Shown: positions 1 to 8,364 of the stretch, piece by piece
Layout of the letters: each line of letters starts with the position of its first letter
How positions within the stretch are numbered: the stretch's first letter is position 1
Assembly: GCF_048572895.1 (NCBI RefSeq)
Contig: NZ_CP183878.1
Coordinates: forward strand, 930,001 to 994,000
Length of the DNA: 64,000 nucleotides
Origin: Psychrobacillus sp048572895
Lineage (GTDB): Bacteria > Bacillota > Bacilli > Bacillales_A > Planococcaceae
Direction of reading: 5' to 3'
The notes under the pieces: generated by a model
The model's database searches: none
The model's input: the letters and a program-made list of their open reading frames with translations, nothing else
What the model was told of the DNA's origin: nothing
Position numbers and translations under genes: made by a program

Positions 1-1
1 T

Positions 2-2050
2 CCTGTAATTGGTCGTGATCAGGAAATTAGAGATGTTATTCGAATTCTTTCAAGAAAAACGAAAAATAATCCAGTACTGATTGGAGAACCTGGGGTAGGA
101 AAAACTGCCATAGTAGAAGGACTGGCTCAGCGTATTGTACGTAAGGATGTACCAGAAGGCTTGAAAGAGAAGGAAATCTTTGAGCTTGATATGAGTTCCT
201 TAATCGCTGGTGCAAAATATCGTGGAGAATTTGAAGAACGTCTTCAAGCAGTCTTAAAACAAGTGAAAGATAGTGAAGGACAAATTATTTTATTTATTGA
301 TGAGATTCATACGATAGTTGGAGCTGGAAAATCCGATGGTGCTATGGATGCTGGTAACATGCTAAAACCTATGCTTGCACGCGGTGAGCTACATTGTATT
401 GGTGCTACCACACTCGATGAGTACCGCATGTATATTGAAAAAGATCCCGCACTTGAAAGACGCTTCCAACAGGTGATGGTAAGAGAACCTTCTATAGAAG
501 ATACAGTATCTATTTTGCGTGGACTAAAAGAACGCTTTGAGCTACATCACGGTGTTCGAATTCATGACCGAGCGATTGTCGCAGCAGCCGAGCTATCCAA
601 TCGCTATATTACAGAACGATTTTTGCCAGATAAAGCAATCGATTTAGTTGATGAAGCATGCGCGATGATTCGAACAGAAATCGATTCAATGCCACAAGAG
701 CTCGATGAAGTTACAAGAAAAATGATGCAGCTTCAAATTGAAGAACAAGCATTAATGAAAGAAAAAGATGCCGCAAGTCAAAAAAGATTAGAGCAGTTGC
801 GTAAAGATTTGAAAGAATTAGAGACATCTACTAGTGAAATGCGAACGAAATGGGAACAAGAAAAAGATGCTATTCAAGTAATTCAGCAAAAACGAGAAGT
901 ATTGGATCGCTATCGTCGAGAATTAGAAGAAGCTGAAAATCAATATGACTTAAACAAAGCAGCTGAACTTCGTCACGGGAAAATTCCATCACTAGAAAAA
1001 GAGCTCCAAGTGTATGAAAAACAAGTAAATGAAGATCCAGAAGCTCGTCTACTACGCGAAGAAGTAACAGCAGAAGAAATTGCTTCCATTGTATCAAGAT
1101 GGACTGGCATACCTGTAACTAAACTCGTAGAAGGGGAAAGAGAAAAACTATTACGCTTAAAAGAAACTTTAGGAGAGCGTGTAGTAGGACAAGATCAAGC
1201 CGTCCAATTAGTTACAGAAGCTGTTTGGCGTGCTAGAGCAGGTATTAAAGATCCAAATAAACCAATTGGTTCTTTCTTATTTTTAGGTCCTACCGGTGTC
1301 GGAAAAACAGAACTAGCTAAATCATTAGCGGCTAATTTATTTGATTCTGAGGAGCATTTCATTCGTATCGATATGTCTGAATATATGGAAAAGCATAGTG
1401 TTTCTCGATTAGTCGGTGCACCTCCTGGATATATCGGTTATGAAGAAGGTGGCCAATTAACGGAAGCGGTTCGTAGAAATCCTTACTCGGTTGTGTTGCT
1501 AGATGAAATAGAAAAAGCACATCCTGACGTGGCTAATATTTTATTGCAGTTAATGGATGATGGGCGAATTACGGATAGCCAAGGAAGAATCGTAAACTTT
1601 ACAAATACGATTGTTATTTTGACTTCAAATATAGGTTCAGGGTATTTAGCTAATACAACGGGGAAAGTCACTGAACAAGAAGAAAGTCTTGTCATGAGCG
1701 CATTACATGAACATTTTAAACCGGAGCTATTAAATCGTTTAGATGACATAATCATGTTCCACTCATTGACTACGGAGCACTTTGTTAAGATTACAGAAAA
1801 ATACGTAAAACAGCTTCAAAAACGATTACATGAACAAGAAATTGAGTTACAAGTGGATGAGTCGGTAGTCCAGTGGATTGTTAAGGAAGGTACAGATGCT
1901 GCGTTTGGTGCGAGACCGTTGAAACGCTATATCCAACGTTATTTAGAAACAGCAGTGGCGAAACTTTTAATCGGCGGCACCGTATTACCAGGAAGCAAGA
2001 TAGTGGCAAAAATGGAAGAGGATGAACTAAAGGTCTTGATTGAAGATTAA
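2..2050 (+). CDS. clpB: ClpB disaggregase, 5'-truncated by window edge
   Basis: AAA+ protein disaggregase that works with DnaK/DnaJ in the cytoplasm to rescue aggregated proteins. The reading frame is open from base 2, so the start and roughly 175-180 N-terminal residues lie outside the window. Visible are NBD1 with Walker A GEPGVGKT (fragment residues 28-35) and Walker B LFIDEIH, a long charged coiled-coil middle domain (Glu/Lys/Gln-rich, about fragment residues 230-350), and NBD2 with Walker A GPTGVGKT and sensor region VILTSNIGS. The coiled-coil M-domain separates ClpB from ClpC, ClpE and ClpX. It is followed by a strong terminator. B. subtilis 168 has no clpB at this locus, so the neighbourhood is lineage-specific. 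Confidence 0.96.
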   Translation, partial: PVIGRDQEIRDVIRILSRKTKNNPVLIGEPGVGKTAIVEGLAQRIVRKDVPEGLKEKEIFELDMSSLIAGAKYRGEFEERLQAVLKQVKDSEGQIILFIDEIHTIVGAGKSDGAMDAGNMLKPMLARGELHCIGATTLDEYRMYIEKDPALERRFQQVMVREPSIEDTVSILRGLKERFELHHGVRIHDRAIVAAAELSNRYITERFLPDKAIDLVDEACAMIRTEIDSMPQELDEVTRKMMQLQIEEQALMKEKDAASQKRLEQLRKDLKELETSTSEMRTKWEQEKDAIQVIQQKREVLDRYRRELEEAENQYDLNKAAELRHGKIPSLEKELQVYEKQVNEDPEARLLREEVTAEEIASIVSRWTGIPVTKLVEGEREKLLRLKETLGERVVGQDQAVQLVTEAVWRARAGIKDPNKPIGSFLFLGPTGVGKTELAKSLAANLFDSEEHFIRIDMSEYMEKHSVSRLVGAPPGYIGYEEGGQLTEAVRRNPYSVVLLDEIEKAHPDVANILLQLMDDGRITDSQGRIVNFTNTIVILTSNIGSGYLANTTGKVTEQEESLVMSALHEHFKPELLNRLDDIIMFHSLTTEHFVKITEKYVKQLQKRLHEQEIELQVDESVVQWIVKEGTDAAFGARPLKRYIQRYLETAVAKLLIGGTVLPGSKIVAKMEEDELKVLIED

Positions 2051-2068
2051 TAAAGTTTAGTGAAAATT

Positions 2069-2118
2069 AAACCATAGATAAACTCACATTTAAATTGTGG
2101 TTTATCTATGGTTTTTTA
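2069..2118 (+). terminator. Intrinsic terminator of clpB
   Basis: A 13-bp stem (AACCATAGATAAA at 2070-2082 pairing with 2101-2113) is followed by a run of six T, 19 nt after the clpB stop codon. Confidence 0.88.
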
Positions 2119-2154
2119 AAGGCAAAAAGTAAATGATTTGTAAATGCACAAGCT

Positions 2155-2400
2155 CTCTCGTATAGCAGAAGATGTCTCTCGTATATGAGTGATTCTCTCT
2201 CGGAGCGCTTGTAATTGCTCTCGTATACGGCAGTCGCTCTCGAATAGTCGAAGATGTCTCTCGTATATGAGTGTTTCTCTCTCGGATAGCTTGTAACTGC
2301 TCTTGTATACGTCAGTCGCTCTCGTATAATCGAAGATGTCTCTCGTATATGAGTATTTATCTCTCGTATAGCCAGCAAGTATTCTCGTATACGAACTAAT
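2155..2400. repeat. 21-nt-phased CTCTCG(TATA) intergenic array, three 82-nt superunits
   Basis: The core CTCTCGTATA or a close variant starts at 2155, 2176, 2197, 2218, 2237, 2258, 2279, 2300, 2319, 2340, 2361 and 2382. Spacing is 21, 21, 21, 19 nt, repeated, giving an 82-nt four-unit superunit present three times. The tails between cores are also conserved between superunits (for example GAAGATGT in units 1, 5 and 9). Because 82 is not a multiple of three, the long minus-strand open frame across it changes phase between superunits, so I do not call it a gene. The two-helical-turn spacing suggests DNA-level function or slippage; function is unknown. Confidence 0.85.
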
Positions 2401-2433
2401 CCCGCAAAATCCTTAGGAATCTCAGGAACATAA

Positions 2434-2464
2434 AAACAGCCTCCCTATTGGAAGGCTGTTTTTT
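2434..2464 (-). terminator. Bidirectional terminator, mainly for yjzD
   Basis: An AACAGCCT/AGGCTGTT stem has T-tracts on both sides when read in the two directions. It touches the 3' end of the minus-strand yjzD gene. Confidence 0.8.
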
Positions 2465-2651
2465 AGTGTTGTGCTTTAGCTGTTGGTTCGTCGGGAATGA
2501 TTGCAGCGATAATCAGAACCAAAATTGCTACTGGAATAGACATGAAAATACCATCCATGAATATAAACTCAACGTTCTGTACGGAGCTTACTACGTAATT
2601 TAACATAGAAACTAAAAGTACTGACCAAAATACCGTCATTATATAGTGCAT
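2463..2651 (-). CDS. yjzD: YjzD/DUF2929-type small membrane protein
   Basis: A 62-residue protein with two hydrophobic segments (about residues 3-22 and 30-50) separated by a short polar loop, and a charged C-terminus. Length, topology and position just upstream of and divergent from fabH match the uncharacterised YjzD (DUF2929) family of Bacillales. The start is supported by a strong GAGGTGA Shine-Dalgarno eight bases before the ATG. Function is unknown. Assignment rests on recalled family features rather than a search, so the symbol is tentative. Confidence 0.72.
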   Translation of the reverse strand: MHYIMTVFWSVLLVSMLNYVVSSVQNVEFIFMDGIFMSIPVAILVLIIAAIIPDEPTAKAQH

Positions 2652-2741
2652 GTAATTTCACCTCAGGCGCTAATTTTATATATGTATCATACCATAGCAT
2701 AGCATATTACAAAAGAATATTTGGTAAAACAAACTCTGTTG

Positions 2742-2770
2742 TTGAAAAATATACATATATTCGTTATTAT
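2742..2770 (+). promoter_or_regulatory. SigA-type promoter of fabH-fabF
   Basis: TTGAAA (2742-2747), a 17-nt spacer, and TATTAT (2765-2770), 45 nt upstream of the fabH start codon. The FapR operator begins at the last base of the -10 box. Confidence 0.75.
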
Positions 2771-2786
2771 TAATACCAGGTACTAA
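2770..2786 (+). promoter_or_regulatory. FapR operator
   Basis: A 17-nt near-perfect inverted repeat (TTAATACC A GGTACTAA, one mismatch) closely matches the known FapR site (TTAGTACC-N-GGTACTAA type). It overlaps the expected transcription start of fabH-fabF, which are classical FapR/malonyl-CoA regulon genes. The motif is seen; the regulation is inferred from the family. Confidence 0.85.
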
Positions 2787-2815
2787 TAATAGATTATAAG
2801 AAAAGAGGAACATTC

Positions 2816-3751
2816 ATGAACGCAGGAATAATTGGTTTAGGTACATATGCACCTGAACATATTTTGACAAATGAAGACCTTGAAAAAAGAATGGATACAT
2901 CTGACGAATGGATAAGAACGATGACTGGTATAGAAGAACGTAGAATTGCGGGACCAGAAGAAAATACATCCCATATGGCTGTAAAAGCCGCAAAAGATGC
3001 AATTAAAGATGCAGGAATTACTGCCGATCAGATTGGCTTGATACTTGTAGCAACAGTAACTCCAGACCGCCCATTTCCAAGTGTTTCCACTATGCTACAA
3101 GAACAACTTGGTGCAACAAATGCGGCTGCAATGGATTTATCAGCAGCATGTGCAGGATTTATATATGGTCTAGTAACTGCGAAGCAATTTGTTGAGGCGA
3201 ATACATACTCTCACGTGCTTGTAGTGGGAGTAGAAAAACTATCTAAAATTACTAATTGGGAAGATAGAAACACAGCAGTTCTATTTGGTGATGGTGCTGG
3301 AGCTGCAGTAGTTAGTAAAGTTTCTGAAGGTCGTGGAATATTATCCTTCGAGCTTGGTGCTGATGGTAGTGGTGGTAAGTATTTATCACAAGAAGGTCCA
3401 CATCTTGAAATGAACGGACGAGAAGTTTTTAAATTTGCCGTTAGACAAATGGGTGAATCTGCGATAAATGTAATAGAAAAAGCTGGATTAAATAAAGAAG
3501 AAATTGATATGCTAATTCCACACCAAGCTAATATTCGTATAATGGAATCGTCAAGAGAAAGACTAGGGTTACCTATTGAGAAAATGTCTAAAACCATTCA
3601 TAAGTATGGTAATACATCTTCAGCTTCCATACCACTTTCTTTAAATGAAGAAGTGAAAAATGGCAAAGTAAAAGACGATGATACCATTGTAATGGTTGGT
3701 TTTGGTGGAGGTTTAACTTGGGGAGCAATTGCATTAAAATGGGGAAAATAA
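2816..3751 (+). CDS. fabH: 3-oxoacyl-ACP synthase III (KAS III)
   Basis: Catalyses the initiating condensation of type II fatty acid synthesis: acyl-CoA plus malonyl-ACP gives 3-ketoacyl-ACP, with branched primers likely in Bacillales. At 311 residues it is normal length. The thiolase-fold catalytic triad is visible: Cys112 in the ACAGF motif, His236 in HQANIR and Asn266 in GNTSS. An AGAGG Shine-Dalgarno precedes the ATG. It is preceded by a FapR operator and followed after 28 nt by fabF, forming a two-gene operon. Confidence 0.97.
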   Translation: MNAGIIGLGTYAPEHILTNEDLEKRMDTSDEWIRTMTGIEERRIAGPEENTSHMAVKAAKDAIKDAGITADQIGLILVATVTPDRPFPSVSTMLQEQLGATNAAAMDLSAACAGFIYGLVTAKQFVEANTYSHVLVVGVEKLSKITNWEDRNTAVLFGDGAGAAVVSKVSEGRGILSFELGADGSGGKYLSQEGPHLEMNGREVFKFAVRQMGESAINVIEKAGLNKEEIDMLIPHQANIRIMESSRERLGLPIEKMSKTIHKYGNTSSASIPLSLNEEVKNGKVKDDDTIVMVGFGGGLTWGAIALKWGK

Positions 3752-3779
3752 ACGAACAATTTGGAAGGGTGAATTATTC

Positions 3780-5015
3780 ATGACAAAACGCAGGGTAGTA
3801 GTAACAGGTTTAGGTGCTGTTACACCACTAGGTAATGATGTTGAAACAACGTGGTCGGGTATAAAAGAAGGTAGATCTGGTGTAGGTATGCTGACAAGAC
3901 TAGATGCTTCACAGTTTGCAGCTAAGGTTGCAGCTGAAGTGAAAGATTTTGATATTGAAAAGTATATTGAAAGAAAAGATGCGCGTAAAATGGATCGCTT
4001 TACTCATTACGCATTAGCAGCTTCTATCATGGCAGTGGAAGATGCAAATCTAACCATTACAGAAGAGGTTGGCCTTCGTACAGGAGTATGGATTGGTTCT
4101 GGTATAGGTGGAATGGAAACGTATGAAGCTCAGTTCCGTGTCTTTTTAGAAAAAGGGGCACGACGAGTAAGTCCATTTTTTGTTCCAATGATGATTCCAG
4201 ATATGGCAGCAGGTCAAGTGTCTATTCATTTTGGTGCCAAAGCTATTAACTCATGTTCGGTTACAGCATGCGCATCTGGTACAAACTCTATTGGAGATGC
4301 ATTTAAGGTGATTGAACGTGGGGATGCAGACGTAATGATTACAGGTGGAGCAGAATCTCCAATTACCCATATGTCTGTAGCAGGATTTGTTTCGAGTACT
4401 GCCCTAACATTAAATACAGACCCTAAGACGGCTTCTCGTCCATTCGATGCGAATCGTGATGGATTTGTCATTGGGGAAGGTGCAGGGATTATTATTTTGG
4501 AGGAGTATGAACATGCCGTAGCGCGAGGCGCGAAAATTTATGCAGAAATTATTGGATATGGTTCCACAGGTGATGCGCATCATATTACAGCTCCAGCTCC
4601 AGGCGGAGAAGGTGCCGCTCGTGCGATGATACAAGCGCTGAATGATGCCACAATTTCACCAGAGCAAGTTGATTATATTAATGCACATGGAACGAGTACT
4701 CCATATAATGATCATTTTGAAACAATGGCAGTGAAAACTGTCTTTGGAGACCATGCATATAAGCTTGCGATGAGTTCAACAAAGTCAATGACTGGGCATC
4801 TTTTAGGAGCAGCAGGTGGAGTGGAAGCAATCTTCACTGTGCTAGCTTTGAAAGAAGGAATCCTACCTCCGACGATGAATTTAGAAACACCTGATCCAGA
4901 ATGTGATTTGGATTATGTGCCGAATGCTGCTAGAAAAGCAGACATGGAATACGCTATGAGTAATTCATTAGGTTTTGGTGGACATAATGCAAGCATTTTA
5001 TTCAAAAAAATATAG
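3780..5015 (+). CDS. fabF: 3-oxoacyl-ACP synthase II (KAS II)
   Basis: Elongating condensing enzyme of fatty acid synthesis, joining acyl-ACP to malonyl-ACP. At 411 residues it is standard length. Catalytic Cys164 (TACASGTNS), His303 (NAHGTSTPYND) and His340 (TGHLLGAAGG) form the Cys-His-His triad of KAS I/II enzymes. An AGGGTGA Shine-Dalgarno lies before the ATG. It is co-transcribed with fabH and closed by the terminator at 5030-5065, so it is probably controlled by the same FapR site. Confidence 0.97.
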   Translation: MTKRRVVVTGLGAVTPLGNDVETTWSGIKEGRSGVGMLTRLDASQFAAKVAAEVKDFDIEKYIERKDARKMDRFTHYALAASIMAVEDANLTITEEVGLRTGVWIGSGIGGMETYEAQFRVFLEKGARRVSPFFVPMMIPDMAAGQVSIHFGAKAINSCSVTACASGTNSIGDAFKVIERGDADVMITGGAESPITHMSVAGFVSSTALTLNTDPKTASRPFDANRDGFVIGEGAGIIILEEYEHAVARGAKIYAEIIGYGSTGDAHHITAPAPGGEGAARAMIQALNDATISPEQVDYINAHGTSTPYNDHFETMAVKTVFGDHAYKLAMSSTKSMTGHLLGAAGGVEAIFTVLALKEGILPPTMNLETPDPECDLDYVPNAARKADMEYAMSNSLGFGGHNASILFKKI

Positions 5016-5029
5016 AAGTTTTCTTCCTG

Positions 5030-5065
5030 AGCATTTCCAAGTTAAAATTTGGAAATGCTTTTTTT
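5030..5065 (+). terminator. Terminator of fabHF
   Basis: An 11-bp stem AGCATTTCCAA / TTGGAAATGCT with an 8-nt loop, followed by seven T. Confidence 0.9.
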
Positions 5066-5412
5066 GTTGTTAAATTTCAGTGCTTTAAAGTGTTGAAACG
5101 CTAGTGTTTTAGAAGGTAGAATGACATTTTATTGATATAATTTGGTGAAATATGATGAATAATTAATATTTCAAAAAAATATTTCTAACTATAAAAAGAG
5201 CTCAGAATGTCTTGATATTACTAGTGTTAAAACATATCCTAATTTTCAAAAAAGAGTAAATTAAGGAAATAATCAAAAAATGATATTGCGATTGTAACAG
5301 AACTGTAATAGAATTTAACAATAAGCAAACAAAAAACAGAAAAATATAATAACTTATAATCTAGTATCCTTCTAAAAAACTTTGATGAGCGAGGACTGAA
5401 AGGGGCAATACG
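5066..5412. other. AT-rich leader/promoter region of the oppDFBCA operon
   Basis: About 350 nt with no gene. It is very A/T-rich and must contain the promoter of the downstream peptide transporter. Around 5231-5245 the sequence AATTTTCAAAAAAGA matches the CodY consensus at about 12 of 15 positions, and a weaker match lies near 5167. Peptide transporters are frequent CodY targets, but in DNA this A-rich such matches occur by chance. I could not fix a single -35/-10 pair. Confidence 0.4.
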
Positions 5413-6426
5413 TTGAACAACTTAGATCATCTTTTAACAATAAAAGACTTACATACTGGTTTTCGCATAAAGGATACATATTATGATGCGGTTGATGGGG
5501 TATCCGTAAACTTAAGAAAAAATGAAATACTTGCGGTAGTTGGTGAGTCTGGTTGTGGAAAATCTACTTTAGCAACTTCTATTATCGGATTGTACGATCA
5601 TAACAAAACAAGAGTTCAAGGAGAAATTCTTTATAAAGGGCAAAACCTTGCGCAATTGGGAGAAGAGAAGTTAAATAATGTTCGTGGAGAAGAAATAGGA
5701 ATGATTTTCCAAGATCCATTATCAGCTTTAAACCCTTTGATGAGAATTGGTGAGCAGATTGAAGAAGGTCTTGTATACCATACTAAAATGTCTAAACAAG
5801 AGCGAAATAATCGTGTTTTAGAACTGTTAAAACAAGTTGGAATACCAAACCCAGAGCGAATTTCTAGACAGTTTCCACATCAGCTTTCGGGTGGGATGAG
5901 ACAACGTGTTATTATTGCGATTGCGATTTCTTGTAAACCGAATATTATTATTGCTGATGAACCAACGACTGCACTTGATGTTACTATTCAGGCTCAGATT
6001 CTGGATCTATTGAAAGAGCTTCAAAAAGAAACAGGGGCGGGTATCATATTAATCACACATGATCTAGGTGTGGTAGCAGAAACAGCAGATCGTGTTGCGG
6101 TTATGTACGCCGGTCAAATTATTGAAGAGGCTCCTGTGGAAGAGCTGTTTGCAAACCCAAGACATCCATATACACGTTCTCTATTAAACTCTATCCCACA
6201 AATGAATAGTGAGAATGAAAAACTTCAAGTAATACAAGGTATGGTTCCGTCATTAGTAAAATTACCTAGAGTAGGATGTAGATTCGCAGATCGTATTCCG
6301 TGGATTCCAGCGAAGGCACATGAGGAAAATCCAACATTGCATGAGGTATCTCCAGGTCATCTAGTTAGATGTACTTGTTGGCAACATTTTCACTTTGAAA
6401 GTGAAAAAGGAGGTAATACCCTATGA
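5413..6426 (+). CDS. oppD: Oligopeptide ABC transporter ATPase OppD (lactococcal-type operon)
   Basis: Cytoplasmic ATPase subunit of a peptide importer. Walker A GESGCGKST, signature LSGGMRQR and Walker B IIIADEPT are intact. The C-terminal oligopeptide-transporter extension is present, but the usual cysteine after GCRFADR is Ile (RIPWI), so the common four-Cys cluster is incomplete. At 337 residues it is normal length. The start is TTG at 5413: AAAGGGG lies 7 nt upstream and no ATG/GTG is nearby. It is first in an operon ordered D-F-B-C-A like Lactococcus opp, in the chromosomal slot where B. subtilis carries appDFABC. The symbol could equally be appD. Confidence 0.9.
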   Translation: MNNLDHLLTIKDLHTGFRIKDTYYDAVDGVSVNLRKNEILAVVGESGCGKSTLATSIIGLYDHNKTRVQGEILYKGQNLAQLGEEKLNNVRGEEIGMIFQDPLSALNPLMRIGEQIEEGLVYHTKMSKQERNNRVLELLKQVGIPNPERISRQFPHQLSGGMRQRVIIAIAISCKPNIIIADEPTTALDVTIQAQILDLLKELQKETGAGIILITHDLGVVAETADRVAVMYAGQIIEEAPVEELFANPRHPYTRSLLNSIPQMNSENEKLQVIQGMVPSLVKLPRVGCRFADRIPWIPAKAHEENPTLHEVSPGHLVRCTCWQHFHFESEKGGNTL

Positions 6427-7370
6427 GTTTCATGCAAATTAATGACTTAAAAGTGCATTACCCAATTCGAGGGGGATTTTTCAATACAGTAGTAGACAAT
6501 GTGTATGCTGTAGATGGTATAAATCTAGAATTTGAAAAAGGTAAAGCTTATGGATTAGTAGGTGAATCAGGTTGTGGGAAATCTACAACTGGAAAGTCTA
6601 TTATCGGATTAGAAAAAATTACATCTGGAAGCATTATTTATGAAGGTGAAAATGTTACTAACAAAGCGAGAGGGCGAAATTCAGCCTATAACCGGGACAT
6701 TCAAATGATTTTTCAGGATGCACATTCGAGTCTAAACCCTCGTAAACGAGTGCAGGATATCATTGCAGAGCCTATTCGGAACTTCTTAAAACTTTCTCCT
6801 GGTGAAGAAAGAAAAAGAATTAATGAATTACTAGCGATTGTAGGTATGAGTGAAGAAGCAAGATTTAAATATCCGCATGAATTTTCAGGTGGACAAAAGC
6901 AGCGTATTGGTATTGCAAGAGCCATCGCTAGTAATCCTAAACTAATAATCGCGGATGAACCAGTATCGGCACTCGATTTATCGGTTCAAGCACAGGTTCT
7001 AAACTTTTTAAAAGATATCCAAGATGAATTTGGCTTAAGCTTCTTATTTATATCCCATGACCTTGGAGTAGTTAAACATATGTGTGATAATATCTCGATT
7101 ATGTATAAAGGACGCTTTGTAGAGTCTGGTAATCGGAAAGACATTTATACAAATCCTCAACATATATATACAAAGAGATTACTTTCCGCAATTCCGGAAG
7201 TAAATCCAATGAATCGAGAAGAACGAAAGAAAATTCGAAGAGCAGTAGAAGTAGATTATTTAACAAATCACCATAATTATTATGATGAAAATGGTAGAGT
7301 ATATGACTTACAAACTGTTTCCGAAACACATCAAGTAGCAAAAAGTGTTCAGAATAAAGGGGGCATATAA
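6423..7370 (+). CDS. oppF: Oligopeptide ABC transporter ATPase OppF
   Basis: Second ATPase of the peptide importer, pairing with OppD. Walker A GESGCGKST, signature FSGGQKQR and Walker B LIIADEPVSALD are all present. At 315 residues it is normal length. Its ATG overlaps the oppD stop in an ATGA arrangement, which indicates translational coupling and a 1:1 ratio. The C-terminus (about 245-315) is charged and Tyr/Asn-rich rather than the usual short Cys-containing tail. Confidence 0.92.
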   Translation: MSFMQINDLKVHYPIRGGFFNTVVDNVYAVDGINLEFEKGKAYGLVGESGCGKSTTGKSIIGLEKITSGSIIYEGENVTNKARGRNSAYNRDIQMIFQDAHSSLNPRKRVQDIIAEPIRNFLKLSPGEERKRINELLAIVGMSEEARFKYPHEFSGGQKQRIGIARAIASNPKLIIADEPVSALDLSVQAQVLNFLKDIQDEFGLSFLFISHDLGVVKHMCDNISIMYKGRFVESGNRKDIYTNPQHIYTKRLLSAIPEVNPMNREERKKIRRAVEVDYLTNHHNYYDENGRVYDLQTVSETHQVAKSVQNKGGI

Positions 7371-7371
7371 T

Positions 7372-8334
7372 ATGTGGAAAACGATTATTAGACGTGTGCT
7401 TGTAATGATTCCACAATTATTTGTACTTAGTCTTTTGATATTCATTATGGCGAAATTTATGCCTGGTGATCCTTTTACTGGACTAATTACTCCAGAAACT
7501 GATCCTTCCAGGGTAGAAGAGCTTCGTATTAAAGCTGGTTTCTATGATCCATGGTATGTGCAGTATGTAAACTGGATTGGAAATGCCTTTCAAGGAGACT
7601 TCGGACGTAGTTATACATTTAACGTACCGGTATCGAATTTAATCGGAGACCGTGCATTGAATACATTATGGTTATCATTACTAAGTTTCTTTTTATTATA
7701 TTTGATCGCAATCCCACTAGGAGTATTATCTGGTAGATTCCATGATACTTTTCTAGATAAATCGATCGTGTTTTATAGCTTTATTGTATACGCAATACCA
7801 ACGTTCGTATTAGGACTAATCAACCTGTTCTTCTTCGGTTATGAGCTAGGTTGGTTCCCTACAAGTGGTACAGTAGATATTAAATACGACTCTGGAACAG
7901 GTGGTTATCTTTGGAGTAAGTTTTATCATATTTTATTGCCAGCGATTACGTATGCTTTGCTCGCTACTACCGGAGTCATTCAGTATTTACGGACAGAAGT
8001 TATCGATTCAAAATCGATGGATTATGTTCGTACTGCTAAAAGTAAAGGTATTCCGATCAATAAAGTATACTCACGACATATTTTCCGTAACTCATTGTTA
8101 CCGATTGCAGCATTCTTGGGTTTCACGATCACTGGTCTTCTAACTGGGTCTGTATTTATAGAAACCATTTTTGGATATCCTGGGATGGGACAATTGTTCA
8201 TTCAGGCTATAAGCGGGCGTGATTATAGTGTAATTACAGCACTTGTTATGCTTTTTGGATTCTTAACATTATTAGGAAGTCTATTATCCGATATCATCAT
8301 GAGCATTGTTGACCCTCGAATTAGGATTGACTAA
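7372..8334 (+). CDS. oppB: Oligopeptide ABC transporter permease OppB
   Basis: Membrane permease subunit. The protein has an N-terminal membrane helix (about 9-30), an extracytoplasmic loop with the PGDPF motif, five further hydrophobic segments, and the EAA-type ATPase contact loop around DYVRTAKSKGI. At 320 residues it is normal length. I start it at ATG 7372, because the GGGGG Shine-Dalgarno eight bases upstream fits this codon; an in-frame GTG 27 nt earlier lies inside oppF and lacks one. Confidence 0.92.
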   Translation: MWKTIIRRVLVMIPQLFVLSLLIFIMAKFMPGDPFTGLITPETDPSRVEELRIKAGFYDPWYVQYVNWIGNAFQGDFGRSYTFNVPVSNLIGDRALNTLWLSLLSFFLLYLIAIPLGVLSGRFHDTFLDKSIVFYSFIVYAIPTFVLGLINLFFFGYELGWFPTSGTVDIKYDSGTGGYLWSKFYHILLPAITYALLATTGVIQYLRTEVIDSKSMDYVRTAKSKGIPINKVYSRHIFRNSLLPIAAFLGFTITGLLTGSVFIETIFGYPGMGQLFIQAISGRDYSVITALVMLFGFLTLLGSLLSDIIMSIVDPRIRID

Positions 8335-8364
8335 CAAAAATAATGGATAAGGAGAGTCCGGATA

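Noticed and set aside
2106..2378. Minus-strand 90-residue frame with recurrent RE/TR heptads
   Set aside because: It is the translation of the CTCTCGTATA array. The 82-nt superunit shifts frame between copies and there is no ribosome site, so I treat it as non-coding repeat.
2155..2400. CRISPR array
   Set aside because: Cores are only about 10 nt and spacers 9-12 nt, tails recur between superunits, and no cas gene is in the window.
5231..5245. CodY box before oppDFBCA
   Set aside because: Only about 12 of 15 matches in very A-rich DNA; kept as a note, not as a feature.
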